DNA of 64,000 nucleotides. It comes from Mesorhizobium loti. Its GTDB lineage: Bacteria > Pseudomonadota > Alphaproteobacteria > Rhizobiales > Rhizobiaceae. The stretch is taken from positions 2,919,001-2,983,000 of the forward strand of contig CP050293.1 in NCBI GenBank assembly GCA_014189435.1, written 5' to 3'. Numbering within the stretch: the stretch's first letter is position 1; each line of letters starts with the position of its first letter. Made by a program: the position numbers and the translations under genes. Of this stretch, positions 9,125 to 18,524 are shown in pieces. The notes beneath the pieces are model-generated. The model saw nothing but the letters and a program-made list of their open reading frames with translations. It made no database searches and was not told the DNA's origin.

Positions 9125-10037
9125 GGGCGCCATCCGACCTTGCCGTGTTGCGGACATAGAAGAGCAGCGCCACCATGACGATCACCATCAAGGTGATCGA
9201 CAGCGCCGCACCGAGCGGCCAGTTGCGACCTGCTCCGAACTGCAGCTCGATCAGATTGCCGATCATCAGATTGGTGCCGCCGCCCAGCACGCGCGGCGTC
9301 ACATAGGCGCCAAGCGAAGGGATGAAGACGAGGATCGAACCGGCGACGATGCCCGGCGTGACCAGCGGGATGATGATGCGCCTCAGCACCTCGAACCGCG
9401 TCGCGTAGAGATCATAGCCCGCCTCGACAAGGCGGAAGTCGATCTTCTCCATGCTGGCGTAGAGCGGCAGCACCATCAGCGGCAGGAAGACGTAGACCAT
9501 GCCGGCGAGCACGGCGAAATTGGTGTACATCAGCTGGACGGGATGGTCGGTGATGCCAAGCAGCTGCAGCGCCGAATTGATGATGCCGTCATTGCGCAGC
9601 ACTTCCTGCATGGCGAAGGTGCGGATCAGAAGGTTCGTCCAGAACGGTATGGTGATCAGGAAGAGCCAGATGTCGCGCCGGTGATCCGGCCGCGTGGCGA
9701 TGAAATAGGCGGTGGGAAAGCCCAGGATCAGGGTCAGCACAGTGGTTGCCAGCGACAGCGACACCGAGCGCCAGAAGATCGACAGATAGGCAGTGGCGAA
9801 GGACAGCGTGTCGTCGAAGACATCGCGTTCGAACAGCACGCTCACCCAGGCGTCGGTCGAGAACTGCCATTTCACATCGCCGTAATTGCCTGGCGTCAGG
9901 AAGGAATAGACGACCACGATCAGCAGCGGCCCAAGCGCCGCGAGGAAGACGATCAGCAGCGCCGGGGCCGAAAGCAGCCAGCGCAACCGGATATCGTCAC
10001 GTTCGACCTTTTCGGCGACCTCACTCGCGGTTGCCAT
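9117..10037 (-). CDS. ABC transporter permease, PotB-like
   Basis: A 306-residue permease with six predicted membrane helices. The first is WLLSAPALLIVFLAALGPLL. The EAA loop reads LVEAGYDLYATRFEVLRRI. AAGGA lies nine bases before the ATG at 10037; a GTG at 10043 overlaps the ATPase stop codon and is the alternative. It forms the membrane channel with the PotC-like product downstream. Confidence 0.92.
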   Translation of the reverse strand: MATASEVAEKVERDDIRLRWLLSAPALLIVFLAALGPLLIVVVYSFLTPGNYGDVKWQFSTDAWVSVLFERDVFDDTLSFATAYLSIFWRSVSLSLATTVLTLILGFPTAYFIATRPDHRRDIWLFLITIPFWTNLLIRTFAMQEVLRNDGIINSALQLLGITDHPVQLMYTNFAVLAGMVYVFLPLMVLPLYASMEKIDFRLVEAGYDLYATRFEVLRRIIIPLVTPGIVAGSILVFIPSLGAYVTPRVLGGGTNLMIGNLIELQFGAGRNWPLGAALSITLMVIVMVALLFYVRNTARSDGAHG

Positions 10038-10042
10038 GGCCA

Positions 10043-11125
10043 CTAATCCTTCAGCAACTGCGCGGCATTGTCGCCGATCTGAATGCCAACCCTGGTGCCG
10101 TTTTCGAAACCGCAGCCGGCGCTGCGCGAATTCTGCTGGCGCACCATGAAGACATCGCCTTCGTCCAGCCGGACATGGATATGCGTGTCGGTACCGAAAT
10201 AGACGATGTTCTCGATCGTGCCGCTGAGATCGCCGCGGCCTTCGACGAGCTTCGCATGTTCGGGCCGGACCATCAGCGTTGCGTTGCTGCCGGCGCGGAA
10301 GTCCACGGCGGCGGTCGCGCGTATCTTCGCACCCGAACGCAAGGCGACCTGCGCCTGGCCATTGCCGGCATTTTCGACCGTGCCGGTCAGGAAGTTCGTC
10401 TCGCCGATGAAGTCGGCGACGAAGCGTTCCGCCGGGTGGTCATAGACATCCCATGGCGTGCCGACCTGCAGGATGTTGCCCGACGACATCACCGCGATGC
10501 GATCCGACATGGTCAGCGCCTCTTCCTGGTCGTGGGTGACGAAGATGAAGGTGATGCCGGTCTCGTGCTGCAGCCGCTTCAATTCGATCTGCATTTCCTT
10601 GCGCAGCTTGTAGTCGAGCGCCGACAAGGGTTCGTCGAGCAGCAGCACTTTCGGCTGCGGTGCGAGCGCCCGGGCGAGCGCCACGCGCTGCTGCTGGCCA
10701 CCGGAGATCTGGCTGGTGCGGCGGCTCTTCAAATCCTGCATGTGGACGAGTTTCAGCATCGCGTCGACACGCGCTTCGATCTCGGCTTTCGGCCTGCCCA
10801 GCATCTTCAGGCCGAAGCCGATGTTGTCGGCGACCGTCATGTGCGGGAACAGCGCGTAGGACTGGAAGACAGTGTTGACCGGCCGCTTGAACGGCGGCAG
10901 CGGCGCGATGTCCTGGCCATAGAGCAAGATCTCGCCGTCGGTCGGAAAGTCGAAGCCGGCAATCAGCCTGAGCAGCGTCGTCTTCCCGCAGCCGGATGGA
11001 CCAAGCAGCGTGAAGAATTCATTTTCGCGGATCGCGACGGAGACGTTGTCGAGCGCTCTGACCGAATCCTGGCCGGTTCCCCGAAAGACCCTGGTGACGC
11101 CCTTCGCCTCAACGGCGGGCCGCAT
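10043..11125 (-). CDS. ABC transporter ATP-binding protein, PotA-like
   Basis: A 360-residue ATPase with Walker [11 protein letters not shown]-loop [13 protein letters not shown], signature [15 protein letters not shown], Walker [13 protein letters not shown] and H-loop [11 protein letters not shown]. The TOBE domain follows from about residue 275 ([12 protein letters not shown]). It is the first gene of the minus-strand operon. The ATG at 11125 is preferred, but a TTG nine bases upstream sits at a better distance from AGGAGAGGGG and could be the true start, adding three residues. Confidence 0.93.
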   Translation of the reverse strand: MRPAVEAKGVTRVFRGTGQDSVRALDNVSVAIRENEFFTLLGPSGCGKTTLLRLIAGFDFPTDGEILLYGQDIAPLPPFKRPVNTVFQSYALFPHMTVADNIGFGLKMLGRPKAEIEARVDAMLKLVHMQDLKSRRTSQISGGQQQRVALARALAPQPKVLLLDEPLSALDYKLRKEMQIELKRLQHETGITFIFVTHDQEEALTMSDRIAVMSSGNILQVGTPWDVYDHPAERFVADFIGETNFLTGTVENAGNGQAQVALRSGAKIRATAAVDFRAGSNATLMVRPEHAKLVEGRGDLSGTIENIVYFGTDTHIHVRLDEGDVFMVRQQNSRSAGCGFENGTRVGIQIGDNAAQLLKD

Positions 11126-11212
11126 GGCTGTCAAGATATTCCCCTCTCCTTGGTGGCCATTCACCGGCTGACGCCGGCTGTCCAACTCAATCCTCGATCT
11201 CAGGAATAACTA

Positions 11213-11230
11213 TGACTAAACATACAGTCA
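11213..11230. promoter_or_regulatory. Inverted repeat upstream of the minus-strand transporter operon
   Basis: TGACT and AGTCA arms are separated by eight bases, about 90 bases before the ATPase start. The right arm read on the minus strand is part of TTGACT, a plausible -35 element. Repressor binding here would block transcription. A natural candidate is the BetI-like regulator encoded at the far end of the operon, but the sequence does not match the palindrome at 253, so each operon probably has its own regulator. Confidence 0.35.
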
Positions 11231-11383
11231 ATATCTTTTTGCAAGCATGGCCACGGCACGACCAGCGATGATGTGGCCGATGCGCCGGTGAACCCGTCAT
11301 GATATGGTCAAGGACGAGGCCATTATGAATTGGGGCAAGTTTGTGGCGTGATCGCCACGGCCTGCAGGGCTTGGATCAGGGTC

Positions 11384-14300
11384 ATGCGCCTATTTCTGGC
11401 GGCCGCGCTGCTGATGACGATGGCGCTCTTCTCCGCCGCGCGCGGCGAGGAGCGTATTGCGTTGGTCGTCGCCAATCCGGCCTATGAGGGCGCATCGGCC
11501 ATCGCCAACGCCGAGCTCAGCGCCGAACTCGTTGCAACATGTCTCAGGTCGCTTGGCTTCACCGTCCGGCAAGTGTCCGATGGCGACCGCGCCGATGTGG
11601 CGCATGCCATGTATGATTTCGCCAAGTCGCTGAGCGCCGCCGATTCCGTTGGCGTCTTCTACTATGTCGGCCATACGGCTCAGGCCAATGACCGAAACTA
11701 TCTGCTGACGCGCGGGGCGCGAACCGATTCGAAGGAAGCCGTGGACCAGACGGCATTGCCTCTCGATCTGTTTATGCAAGCGCTCGAGGCCACACCGACA
11801 TTGAAGTTGGTTCTGCTCGACAATCCCGGCGATGGAAACAACCCCACCCCAGGCGTGATGCAAGGTCTGTCGGTCGTCGATCCGCTCTCCCACGCCATCG
11901 TCGCCCTTTCCGCCAAGCCGGGAAGCGTCGCGCTGAAAGAAACCAGCCCGGTCACGGTGTTTGCCGATGCGCTCACGGCAGCGCTGACCAGGCGAGGCAT
12001 GGGCATCCGCACCATCCTCGCCTCTGTCAGGCAATCCGTTTACGAAAGGACATTCGGTACGCAGTGGCCATGGGTGGCCTATGGCCGTTCGGCAGACACA
12101 AATTTTGTGCTGACGCCGGACCAGCCGGCCGCCGCTGCACCGGCGCCAACCGAGGCGCCGCCCGAGACAGCCGCGCCGCAGCCGGCACCGCCGCCGACGA
12201 GCGCGGACGGCAGCGGCTATGACAGCCCGCCGAGCGGCTACGATTTACCAAGCGGCGGCGACAACGGCAGTGAATACGGCTCCGGCGGTTCCGATGGCAG
12301 CAGCCAGGCGCCCTATCCGATGGATGTGGCGCCGGGGACCGGCAATCCCGACGCCTCGACGGGAAACGGCGCCGACGAGGCTGCCCGATACGAGGAATAC
12401 AAGCGCCAGGAGCTGCAGCGTCAGCAGTATGAGGAGCAGGCTCGACAGCAATACGACGAGTCCGCCAAGGCCGCGGCCGCTGCGCAGAACAATCTCGGCG
12501 AGCCCTATCAGAGCGACGGCGAAGCTAGCGGCGCGGAGCCAGCCCCGCCTCCCGACGCGCCATCGACGATGGAGCCACCTGCCCCGCCGCGTGACACCGC
12601 GACATCCGAAGAACCTCCGGCGGCATTGCCGCCCGCCCCGGAGCCAGCGCCCGGCCCGCCGCCTGTCGTTGTGCCGCTTTCCCCTTTGCCCGACGTGGCG
12701 GCCGATGCGCCTTCAGCGCCGCCACTGGAGTCGCCTGCTGTCGCGATTTCTCCACCCGTCGACAACAATTCGGTCGAAATCGTGCGCCACCCGACCATCG
12801 ATGCGCCGGATGAGATAGTTGCCGGTGACACGGTGACTGTTTCGATCGCCCTGACCGAAGAGCAATTGACGCCCGAAGTGAAGGTCAAGGCAGCGCCGGG
12901 TTCGTCGGTGACAGAAGATGGCGCCTTGGCCATGGCAATGCCGGCAGGGGCAGAGCAATGGCCCATCGACATCGATCTGTTCGCCTCCGGCTTCGATCTC
13001 GCCGATGGCGGCAAATGGAGCCGGCAGACCACGCTTTACCGCGAAGGCGACAGCGACTTCGTCCGCTTCGACCTCAAGGCGCGGCCCATTGCAAAGGACA
13101 GCAAGCCAGGCCAGCTCATCGCCCGCATCTACAGCGCCGGAAAATTCCTGGGATCGGCGTCGCGGCCCGTGACCATTCGCCGAACGGCGCCTGCAGAGGC
13201 GGCCGCGCCGAGCGCGACAGCCAATCGTGCTGCCGCGCCTGCCATGCTGATGCTCGCCTCCGCCCCGCCGCAGCCGGCGCTGACCGGCAGCGTCCAGCTT
13301 GGCAATGCCAGCCCCGACGATGTCCCCGATCTCGATGTCACCATCCTTTATGACGACCCGAGCGGACTGGGCGCCGGGCAAATCATCATCCATTCGCCGC
13401 ATCTGGCCGGCCCGGTGACCGATACGTTCTCGACGCCACCGCAAATGGCGGCATGGCTGGACTCGCAATATCTGCGGCTGCTGCAGCTCGGCCTCAACCT
13501 GCGCGGCGCGGTGTCGCTGCAGCAGCCTGCCGCGAACAGCGACCCTGACGCGCAGAAGCGCTTTGTCACGCTGGCCGCCGAAGGCTTTGGCGACGCGCTC
13601 TACCGCGACTATGTGCCGGAGGCGTTCAAGGATGTGTTCTGGTCGCTGCGCGACAAGGGCGAACTGCATTCGATCCAGATCACTTCGAACAGCCCCGTTC
13701 TGCCCTGGGAGCTGATCCGCCCGCAAAGCGTGGATGGCGCAACCCGCGATGGTTTCCTCGGCATGAGCTACCGGCTTGCACGCTGGGCGCCGCGCAGCAC
13801 CTCCTCGCAGCTCGACAATCCGCTCGATCGGATGGCTTTCACCGGCGTCGCGACTGTGGCTCCTTCCTATGTCGACAAGCAGTCGCTGCCGTTCCAGGAG
13901 GTCGAAATCCAAGCTCTGAGCAAGCTCTCCGGCTATCGCCGCTTCGATGGTGATTTCGTCTCCTTCGAAAGGCTGGTCGGCGAGATCTCGACCGGCTTCA
14001 TCCATTTTTCCGGCCATGGCGAGGTCAACCAGCCGAGCAGCGGCAGGCCGGTCTTTGCCATCGATCTGGTCGATCAGTCGCTCGACCCCGACACCTGGCG
14101 CGCGCTGGTCATGGCCGCGCACGGCAAGGGCAATCCGTTCTATTTCTTCAATGCCTGCGACACGGGCAAGTCTCGGCTGCTCGGCGGTTTCGTGCAGGGC
14201 TGGGGTCCGGCGGTGCTGGCCGGAGGCGCGTCAGGGTTCATCGGCGGCATGTGGCCGTTGACCGACCGAGCGGCCGCCGCCTTCTCGAGCGATTTCTATG

Positions 14301-14449
14301 GTGGCATCAGTACGCGCCTCAAGAACGGACCGGTTTATCTGGCCGAGATGCTGCAAGTGGTGCGCAAGCGCTTCTATGAAACCGGCGACCCGACCTATCT
14401 TGCCTACACGTTCTACGGCAACGCCAACCTGCAGGTGGTGGCGCGGTGA
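11384..14449 (+). CDS. Exported CHAT-domain protein with N-terminal caspase-like (pseudo-protease) domain
   Basis: A 1021-residue protein. A signal peptide (MRLFLAAALLMTMALFSAARG) leads into a caspase-like p20 domain at about 23-230, starting ERIALVVANPAY. His97 is present in YYVGHTAQ, but the position where peptidase C14 proteins have the DACR cysteine reads D146-N-P-G, so this domain lacks its nucleophile. Residues about 250-480 are low-complexity, rich in Pro, Ser, Gly and Gln with a short KRQELQRQQYEEQ helix. A beta-rich segment follows. The C-terminal CHAT domain has both catalytic residues: His878 in HFSGHGE and Cys925 in FFNACDTG. The ATG at 11384 is chosen because the signal peptide starts there. 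The gene stands alone, and no partner or substrate is recognisable. Confidence 0.85.
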   Translation: MRLFLAAALLMTMALFSAARGEERIALVVANPAYEGASAIANAELSAELVATCLRSLGFTVRQVSDGDRADVAHAMYDFAKSLSAADSVGVFYYVGHTAQANDRNYLLTRGARTDSKEAVDQTALPLDLFMQALEATPTLKLVLLDNPGDGNNPTPGVMQGLSVVDPLSHAIVALSAKPGSVALKETSPVTVFADALTAALTRRGMGIRTILASVRQSVYERTFGTQWPWVAYGRSADTNFVLTPDQPAAAAPAPTEAPPETAAPQPAPPPTSADGSGYDSPPSGYDLPSGGDNGSEYGSGGSDGSSQAPYPMDVAPGTGNPDASTGNGADEAARYEEYKRQELQRQQYEEQARQQYDESAKAAAAAQNNLGEPYQSDGEASGAEPAPPPDAPSTMEPPAPPRDTATSEEPPAALPPAPEPAPGPPPVVVPLSPLPDVAADAPSAPPLESPAVAISPPVDNNSVEIVRHPTIDAPDEIVAGDTVTVSIALTEEQLTPEVKVKAAPGSSVTEDGALAMAMPAGAEQWPIDIDLFASGFDLADGGKWSRQTTLYREGDSDFVRFDLKARPIAKDSKPGQLIARIYSAGKFLGSASRPVTIRRTAPAEAAAPSATANRAAAPAMLMLASAPPQPALTGSVQLGNASPDDVPDLDVTILYDDPSGLGAGQIIIHSPHLAGPVTDTFSTPPQMAAWLDSQYLRLLQLGLNLRGAVSLQQPAANSDPDAQKRFVTLAAEGFGDALYRDYVPEAFKDVFWSLRDKGELHSIQITSNSPVLPWELIRPQSVDGATRDGFLGMSYRLARWAPRSTSSQLDNPLDRMAFTGVATVAPSYVDKQSLPFQEVEIQALSKLSGYRRFDGDFVSFERLVGEISTGFIHFSGHGEVNQPSSGRPVFAIDLVDQSLDPDTWRALVMAAHGKGNPFYFFNACDTGKSRLLGGFVQGWGPAVLAGGASGFIGGMWPLTDRAAAAFSSDFYGGISTRLKNGPVYLAEMLQVVRKRFYETGDPTYLAYTFYGNANLQVVAR

Positions 14450-14535
14450 ACGACCGTTCTTTGCAGTCAGATACTCGGCCGCGTAGGCGCCGACGCCGCT
14501 GGTCATCAGGCCGATGATCCGTATGCCTTCGGGAG

Positions 14536-14700
14536 TTACAGGGCCCTTTGCGGGCATGGCGCTCCGGCGGCGTCACCACAGCGCGACGCCGTGGGCTGAG
14601 GCCGGAAGCTCGTCTCTTCGGACTGGCGCACCAGTTCGGCAAAGAGAAGCGCGAAGCTTCCCAGCATCAGGAAGACGATGATCAGGCGTGTTACCGGCAA
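14536..14700 (-). CDS. Possible small membrane protein, 54 residues
   Basis: A short reading frame with TTG start at 14700 has GAGG eight bases upstream. It encodes LPVTRLIIVFLMLGSFALLF, a good single membrane helix, followed by AELVRQSEET and a polar tail. An in-frame stop lies just upstream, which fixes the start. The composition (helix then acidic-basic tail) looks real, but no family is recognised. A second frame beginning at 14557 (MPAKGPVTPEGIRIIGLM) overlaps its end and runs antisense into the CHAT gene. One of the two could be a remnant of a longer gene. Confidence 0.35.
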   Translation of the reverse strand: MPVTRLIIVFLMLGSFALLFAELVRQSEETSFRPQPTASRCGDAAGAPCPQRAL

Positions 14701-15010
14701 TATGTCGGCCTCTAATGGCTAGGCCCCACGCCACCCATCCACTGCCGGCTAACATGACCGATCCGGCTTTACGAGAGTTTAAGCCCGGTCTTAACCATCA
14801 CATTCGCGTCGCCTTTGACATGATACGCGAACGGCAAGTCCGCATCTCGCCGCTCCGCGGTCGTCTTGCCATTCGGGATGGGCGTACCATCAGGGATGGC
14901 GTTGCCATCCGGAATGGCGGCTCCCTTTGCAGACGCACCCCGCCCATGCTACCCCGGCGCTGGCGCGGCCCAGCAACCGGCCGCCGCCAACCGGTCGTCA
15001 TCGGGGAGCC
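14701..15010. other. Non-coding stretch before nadK
   Basis: About 310 bases separate the small minus-strand frame from nadK. Reading frames here are short and have no recognisable protein character. The only structure seen is a three-copy 18-bp repeat at 14869-14922. The nadK promoter must lie here, but no convincing -35/-10 pair was found. Confidence 0.5.
14869..14922. repeat. Three imperfect 18-bp tandem repeats
   Basis: Three consecutive 18-bp units start CCATTCGGGATGG, CCATCAGGGATGG and CCATCCGGAATGG. Each unit contains a small CCAT...ATGG inverted repeat. They lie about 90-140 bases before the nadK start. No coding role is supported, although frames on both strands stay open through them because the period is a multiple of three. 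Confidence 0.6.
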
Positions 15011-15784
15011 ATGAGCAAAGCCGCCAGCAGCATCGCCTTCGTCTCGTCCGACACCGCTGACGCCAAGACGGCGCTCGAAAGCCTGTCGGCGCGCTATGGC
15101 CAGTCCTCCGTCGAGGATGCCGGAATCGTCGTCGCGCTCGGCGGCGACGGCTTCCTGCTGCAGACCCTGCGCGACACGATGGGGACCGGCAAGAAGGTGT
15201 ACGGCATGAACCGTGGCACCATCGGTTTCCTGATGAACGAATACCGGTCCGGTGGCCTCACCGAGCGTCTCGCGGCCGCCGTCGCCGAAACGATCCGCCC
15301 GCTGGAGATGCTGGCCGTCACCTCGGAAGGCGAAACGGTTTCGGCGCTGGCGATCAACGAGGTGGCGCTGTGGCGCCAATCCTATCAGACGGCCAAGATC
15401 CGCATCACCGTCGACGAGCAGGTCCGGCTCGAGGAACTGAGCTGCGACGGTGTGATGATCGCGACGCCTGCCGGGTCCACCGCCTACAATCTTTCGGCGC
15501 ACGGGCCGATCCTGCCGCTCGATGCGCCACTGCTGGCGCTGACCCCGGTCAGCCCTTTTCGCCCACGCCGCTGGCGCGGCGCGCTGCTCTCCAACAAGGC
15601 GACCGTGCGCTTCGACATTCTCGAGCCGGAAAAGCGGCCGGTGAACGCCGCCGCCGACCATACCGAGGTCAAGGCGGTGACCTCGGTGACGGTCAGGGAA
15701 TCACCAACGGCGACAGCAACGTTGCTGTTCGATCCCAATCATTCCTGGAACGAGCGCATTCTCGCCGAGCAGTTCCGCTATTGA
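15011..15784 (+). CDS. nadK: NAD kinase
   Basis: A 257-residue cytoplasmic enzyme that phosphorylates NAD to NADP. The nucleotide-binding motif [10 protein letters not shown] is at about residues 45-54, followed by [12 protein letters not shown] and the conserved [24 protein letters not shown] block. Length and motif order match the compact rhizobial NadK type. The ATG at 15011 has GGGGAG just upstream. Confidence 0.93.
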   Translation: MSKAASSIAFVSSDTADAKTALESLSARYGQSSVEDAGIVVALGGDGFLLQTLRDTMGTGKKVYGMNRGTIGFLMNEYRSGGLTERLAAAVAETIRPLEMLAVTSEGETVSALAINEVALWRQSYQTAKIRITVDEQVRLEELSCDGVMIATPAGSTAYNLSAHGPILPLDAPLLALTPVSPFRPRRWRGALLSNKATVRFDILEPEKRPVNAAADHTEVKAVTSVTVRESPTATATLLFDPNHSWNERILAEQFRY

Positions 15785-15866
15785 GCCGGCGCAGTGACCA
15801 ACACCTCGATTAAGCATCCCGATTAAGGTTACAACTTCACAATCGCGCCAATGCCGCCCGTTTCTG

Positions 15867-15895
15867 TTGACAAATCGCGGGCTTGCGCCTAATCG
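15867..15895 (+). promoter_or_regulatory. Candidate sigma-70 promoter of the DEAD-box helicase gene
   Basis: A consensus TTGACA (15867-15872) is followed by a 17-base spacer and TAATCG (15890-15895). Transcription would start near 15902, giving a leader of about 75 bases before the TTG start of the helicase or 15 before the GTG alternative. Confidence 0.5.
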
Positions 15896-15976
15896 CAATA
15901 CCAATCTTGCAGGCGCGTGGCGCTTGCCGCGACAGACGCCGTTGCGCTTCCCCGAACCAGCCAAAGACAACAACAC

Positions 15977-17566
15977 TTGTCCTCAGACACCACGACCGCT
16001 CAAGAAGCGTTGACCTTCGCAGACCTCGGCCTGTCGCCGAAGGTCCTTTCCGCAGTCACCGACGCCGGCTACACCCAGCCGACGCCGATCCAGGCTGGTG
16101 CGATCCCGCACGCCTTGCTCGGCAAGGATATTCTGGGCATCGCCCAGACGGGCACCGGCAAGACGGCTTCCTTCGTGCTGCCGATGCTGACCCGCCTCGA
16201 AAACGGCCGGGCCCGCGCCCGTATGCCGCGCACGCTGATCCTGGAGCCGACGCGCGAGCTCGCCGCACAGGTCGAAGAGAATTTCATCCGATACGGCAAG
16301 AACCACAAGCTCAACATCGCGCTTTTGATCGGCGGTGTCTCCTTCGACGAACAGAACAAGAAGCTGGAGCGCGGCGTCGACGTGCTGATCGCGACGCCCG
16401 GCCGCCTGCTCGACCACCGTGAACGCGGCAAGCTGTTGCTCAACGGCGTCGAGATCCTCGTCATCGACGAAGCGGACCGCATGCTCGATATGGGCTTCAT
16501 TCCCGACATCGAGCGCATCTGCGAGATGATCCCGTTCACCAGGCAGACGCTGTTCTTCTCGGCGACGATGCCGCCGGAGATCACCAAGCTCACCGAAAAG
16601 TTCCTGCATGCGCCGGTGCGCGTCGAGGTCTCGAAGGCCGCGTCCGCCGCGACCAACATCATCCAGCGCCTGGTCAAGTCCGGTTCCAAGCCATGGGACA
16701 AGCGCGAGACGCTGCGCAACCTGATCAAGGCCGAAGACGCAGAGCTGAAGAACGCCATCATCTTCTGCAACCGCAAGGTCGAAGTGTCGGAGCTGTTCCG
16801 GTCGCTGCTGAAGTATGATTTCGACGCCGGTGCGTTGCATGGCGACATGGACCAGCGCGCGCGCATGCAGATGCTGGCCAATTTCCGCGACGGCAAGCTG
16901 CGTTACCTCGTCGCTTCCGACGTCGCCGCGCGCGGCCTCGACATCCCCGATGTCAGCCACGTCTTCAACTACGACGTGCCGATCCATGCCGAGGACTATG
17001 TCCACCGCATCGGCCGTACCGGCCGCGCCGGGCGCTCTGGAAAATCCTTCACCATCGCGACCAAGTCGGACACCAAGTATATCGATGCCATCGAGCGGCT
17101 GATCGGCAACAAGATCGAATGGCATGACGGTGACCTGTCGACAGTGGTTGCCAGCGAAGGCGGCGAGGACGATGCTCCGCGCCGTGGCAAGGGCGCGCCG
17201 CGCCGTGCCGGCCGCAAGGACGATGATCGCAAGGACAGGGGCGAGCGCAAACCGCGCGGCGAACGCCACGCGAAGCCAAGCGAAGATGCGGCACCGGCAA
17301 CGGTACGCGCGGAGCAGCCTGAAGTGGCCGAGACCGCGGTCGCCGATATCGGCGAACGGCGCTCGCGCAAGGAAGCGATCCGTTCGGAAAACACCGAGCG
17401 CAAATCATCCGATCGCAACGAGCAGCGCGCACCGGAGCGCGGCGACACCAGGCCGCAGCGCGACAGCAACCGCCCTGCCCGCCAACGCCACCAGGAAGAT
17501 AACGATTCCACCGTCGGCTTCGGCGATGACATGCCGGCCTTCATGCGGATCGTCGCCAAGGTCTGA
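15977..17566 (+). CDS. DEAD-box ATP-dependent RNA helicase (RhlE/CshA-like)
   Basis: A 529-residue RNA helicase. In order it has the F...Q motif (FADLGLSPKVL, GYTQPTPIQ), Walker A AQTGTGKT, PTRELA, the DEAD motif VIDEADRM, FSATM and the C-terminal RecA domain ending HRIGRTGRAG. The last 150 residues are a highly charged Arg/Lys/Glu tail, as in cold-shock helicases. The start is uncertain: TTG at 15977 begins just before the conserved part but has no clear ribosome-binding site, while GTG at 15917 would add 20 residues. It probably unwinds structured mRNA or rRNA. Confidence 0.92.
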   Translation: MSSDTTTAQEALTFADLGLSPKVLSAVTDAGYTQPTPIQAGAIPHALLGKDILGIAQTGTGKTASFVLPMLTRLENGRARARMPRTLILEPTRELAAQVEENFIRYGKNHKLNIALLIGGVSFDEQNKKLERGVDVLIATPGRLLDHRERGKLLLNGVEILVIDEADRMLDMGFIPDIERICEMIPFTRQTLFFSATMPPEITKLTEKFLHAPVRVEVSKAASAATNIIQRLVKSGSKPWDKRETLRNLIKAEDAELKNAIIFCNRKVEVSELFRSLLKYDFDAGALHGDMDQRARMQMLANFRDGKLRYLVASDVAARGLDIPDVSHVFNYDVPIHAEDYVHRIGRTGRAGRSGKSFTIATKSDTKYIDAIERLIGNKIEWHDGDLSTVVASEGGEDDAPRRGKGAPRRAGRKDDDRKDRGERKPRGERHAKPSEDAAPATVRAEQPEVAETAVADIGERRSRKEAIRSENTERKSSDRNEQRAPERGDTRPQRDSNRPARQRHQEDNDSTVGFGDDMPAFMRIVAKV

Positions 17567-17573
17567 TATTGCG

Positions 17574-17593
17574 GCGCGTCCTTTTGGACGCGC
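17574..17593. terminator. Hairpin after the helicase gene
   Basis: GCGCGTCC and GGACGCGC form an eight-pair stem with a TTTT loop, eight bases after the helicase stop. No U-run follows on either strand, so it may be a weak or Rho-assisted terminator, or an mRNA-stabilising hairpin between the convergent helicase and LysR genes. Confidence 0.4.
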
Positions 17594-17627
17594 AAAGCGT
17601 ATAGCCGATTGTGAAAGCGATCCGGCG

Positions 17628-18521
17628 CTAAAGGTTTTTGAGCTCCAGGCGCGCCGCCAACAAATCCAGGAACGCGCGAACCTTGGCGGAAGATGATCTG
17701 CCTTCCGGCCACAAGGCGTGTATCGGCACCGGCACCGGCTCAAATTCCGTCAAAACCAGTTCCACGCGACCCTCGTCCACCAAATGTCCTATCTGCCAAA
17801 GGGGCGAGTAGCCCAAGCCCAATCCGTGGATTGCGGCGGCATAGATGGACGTCATCAAATTGGACCGAAATGCGCCGGCGACCTTGACCGCCCTAGGCTT
17901 GCCTTCGATCTGAAACATCCATTCACCCGGACGCTCGTCAACGGTTCGAACGATGCAGCTATGCGCACTCAGTTCAAAGGGATGGGCCGGGCGGCCGCGG
18001 TGTCCAAAGTAGGAAGGTGCGCCGAATACGACGCGCCGCAACGCGCCCAGGCGTTTCGCTCGCAAGCTGGAATCCGGCAAATCGCCGATTCGTATCGCCA
18101 AATCGAGGCCTTCGGCACCTAGATCGACAAATCCATCGGAGAGCTGGAGGTCAACCTCGACCCGAGGATATGTTCGCATGTAATCGGCGATGACAGGTAC
18201 GAGGAAATCCGGGCCGAACAGAACCGGTGCGCTCACGCGCAGGATGCCTGATGGCTCCGATCGCTGGTTGGCTGCCTGCAGCCGGGCTTCATTGATTTCC
18301 TCGATGGCGGGTTTGACGCGGTGGAAAAAGGCCGCTCCGGCTTCGCTTGGTGTCGAGCGGCGCGTTGTCCGATGCACAAGTTCGACCCCGACGGAGTCTT
18401 CCAATGTCGCCAAGGAGCGGCTGATGGACTGCAGTGAGCGGTTCAGCCGGCGTGCGGCAGCCGTAAGGCTTCCCAGGTCGATGACCGCCATGAAAGCTTC
18501 AAAATCATCTATCCGGCTCAT
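17628..18521 (-). CDS. LysR family transcriptional regulator
   Basis: A 297-residue regulator. The N-terminal winged helix-turn-helix reads FEAFMAVIDLGSLTAAARRLNRSLQSISRSL and TTRRSTPSEAG. The substrate-binding domain starts near residue 90 (GILRVSAPVLFG). It is divergent from the NmrA-like oxidoreductase gene, with about 120 bases between them, and probably controls it. The co-inducer is unknown. Confidence 0.93.
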   Translation of the reverse strand: MSRIDDFEAFMAVIDLGSLTAAARRLNRSLQSISRSLATLEDSVGVELVHRTTRRSTPSEAGAAFFHRVKPAIEEINEARLQAANQRSEPSGILRVSAPVLFGPDFLVPVIADYMRTYPRVEVDLQLSDGFVDLGAEGLDLAIRIGDLPDSSLRAKRLGALRRVVFGAPSYFGHRGRPAHPFELSAHSCIVRTVDERPGEWMFQIEGKPRAVKVAGAFRSNLMTSIYAAAIHGLGLGYSPLWQIGHLVDEGRVELVLTEFEPVPVPIHALWPEGRSSSAKVRAFLDLLAARLELKNL

Positions 18522-18524
18522 GAA

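Noticed and set aside
14231..14557. Minus-strand frame MPAKGPVTPEGIRIIGLM... running into the CHAT gene
   Set aside because: The first 35 residues look plausible but most of the frame is antisense to the CHAT catalytic domain; support is too weak to list it as a gene.
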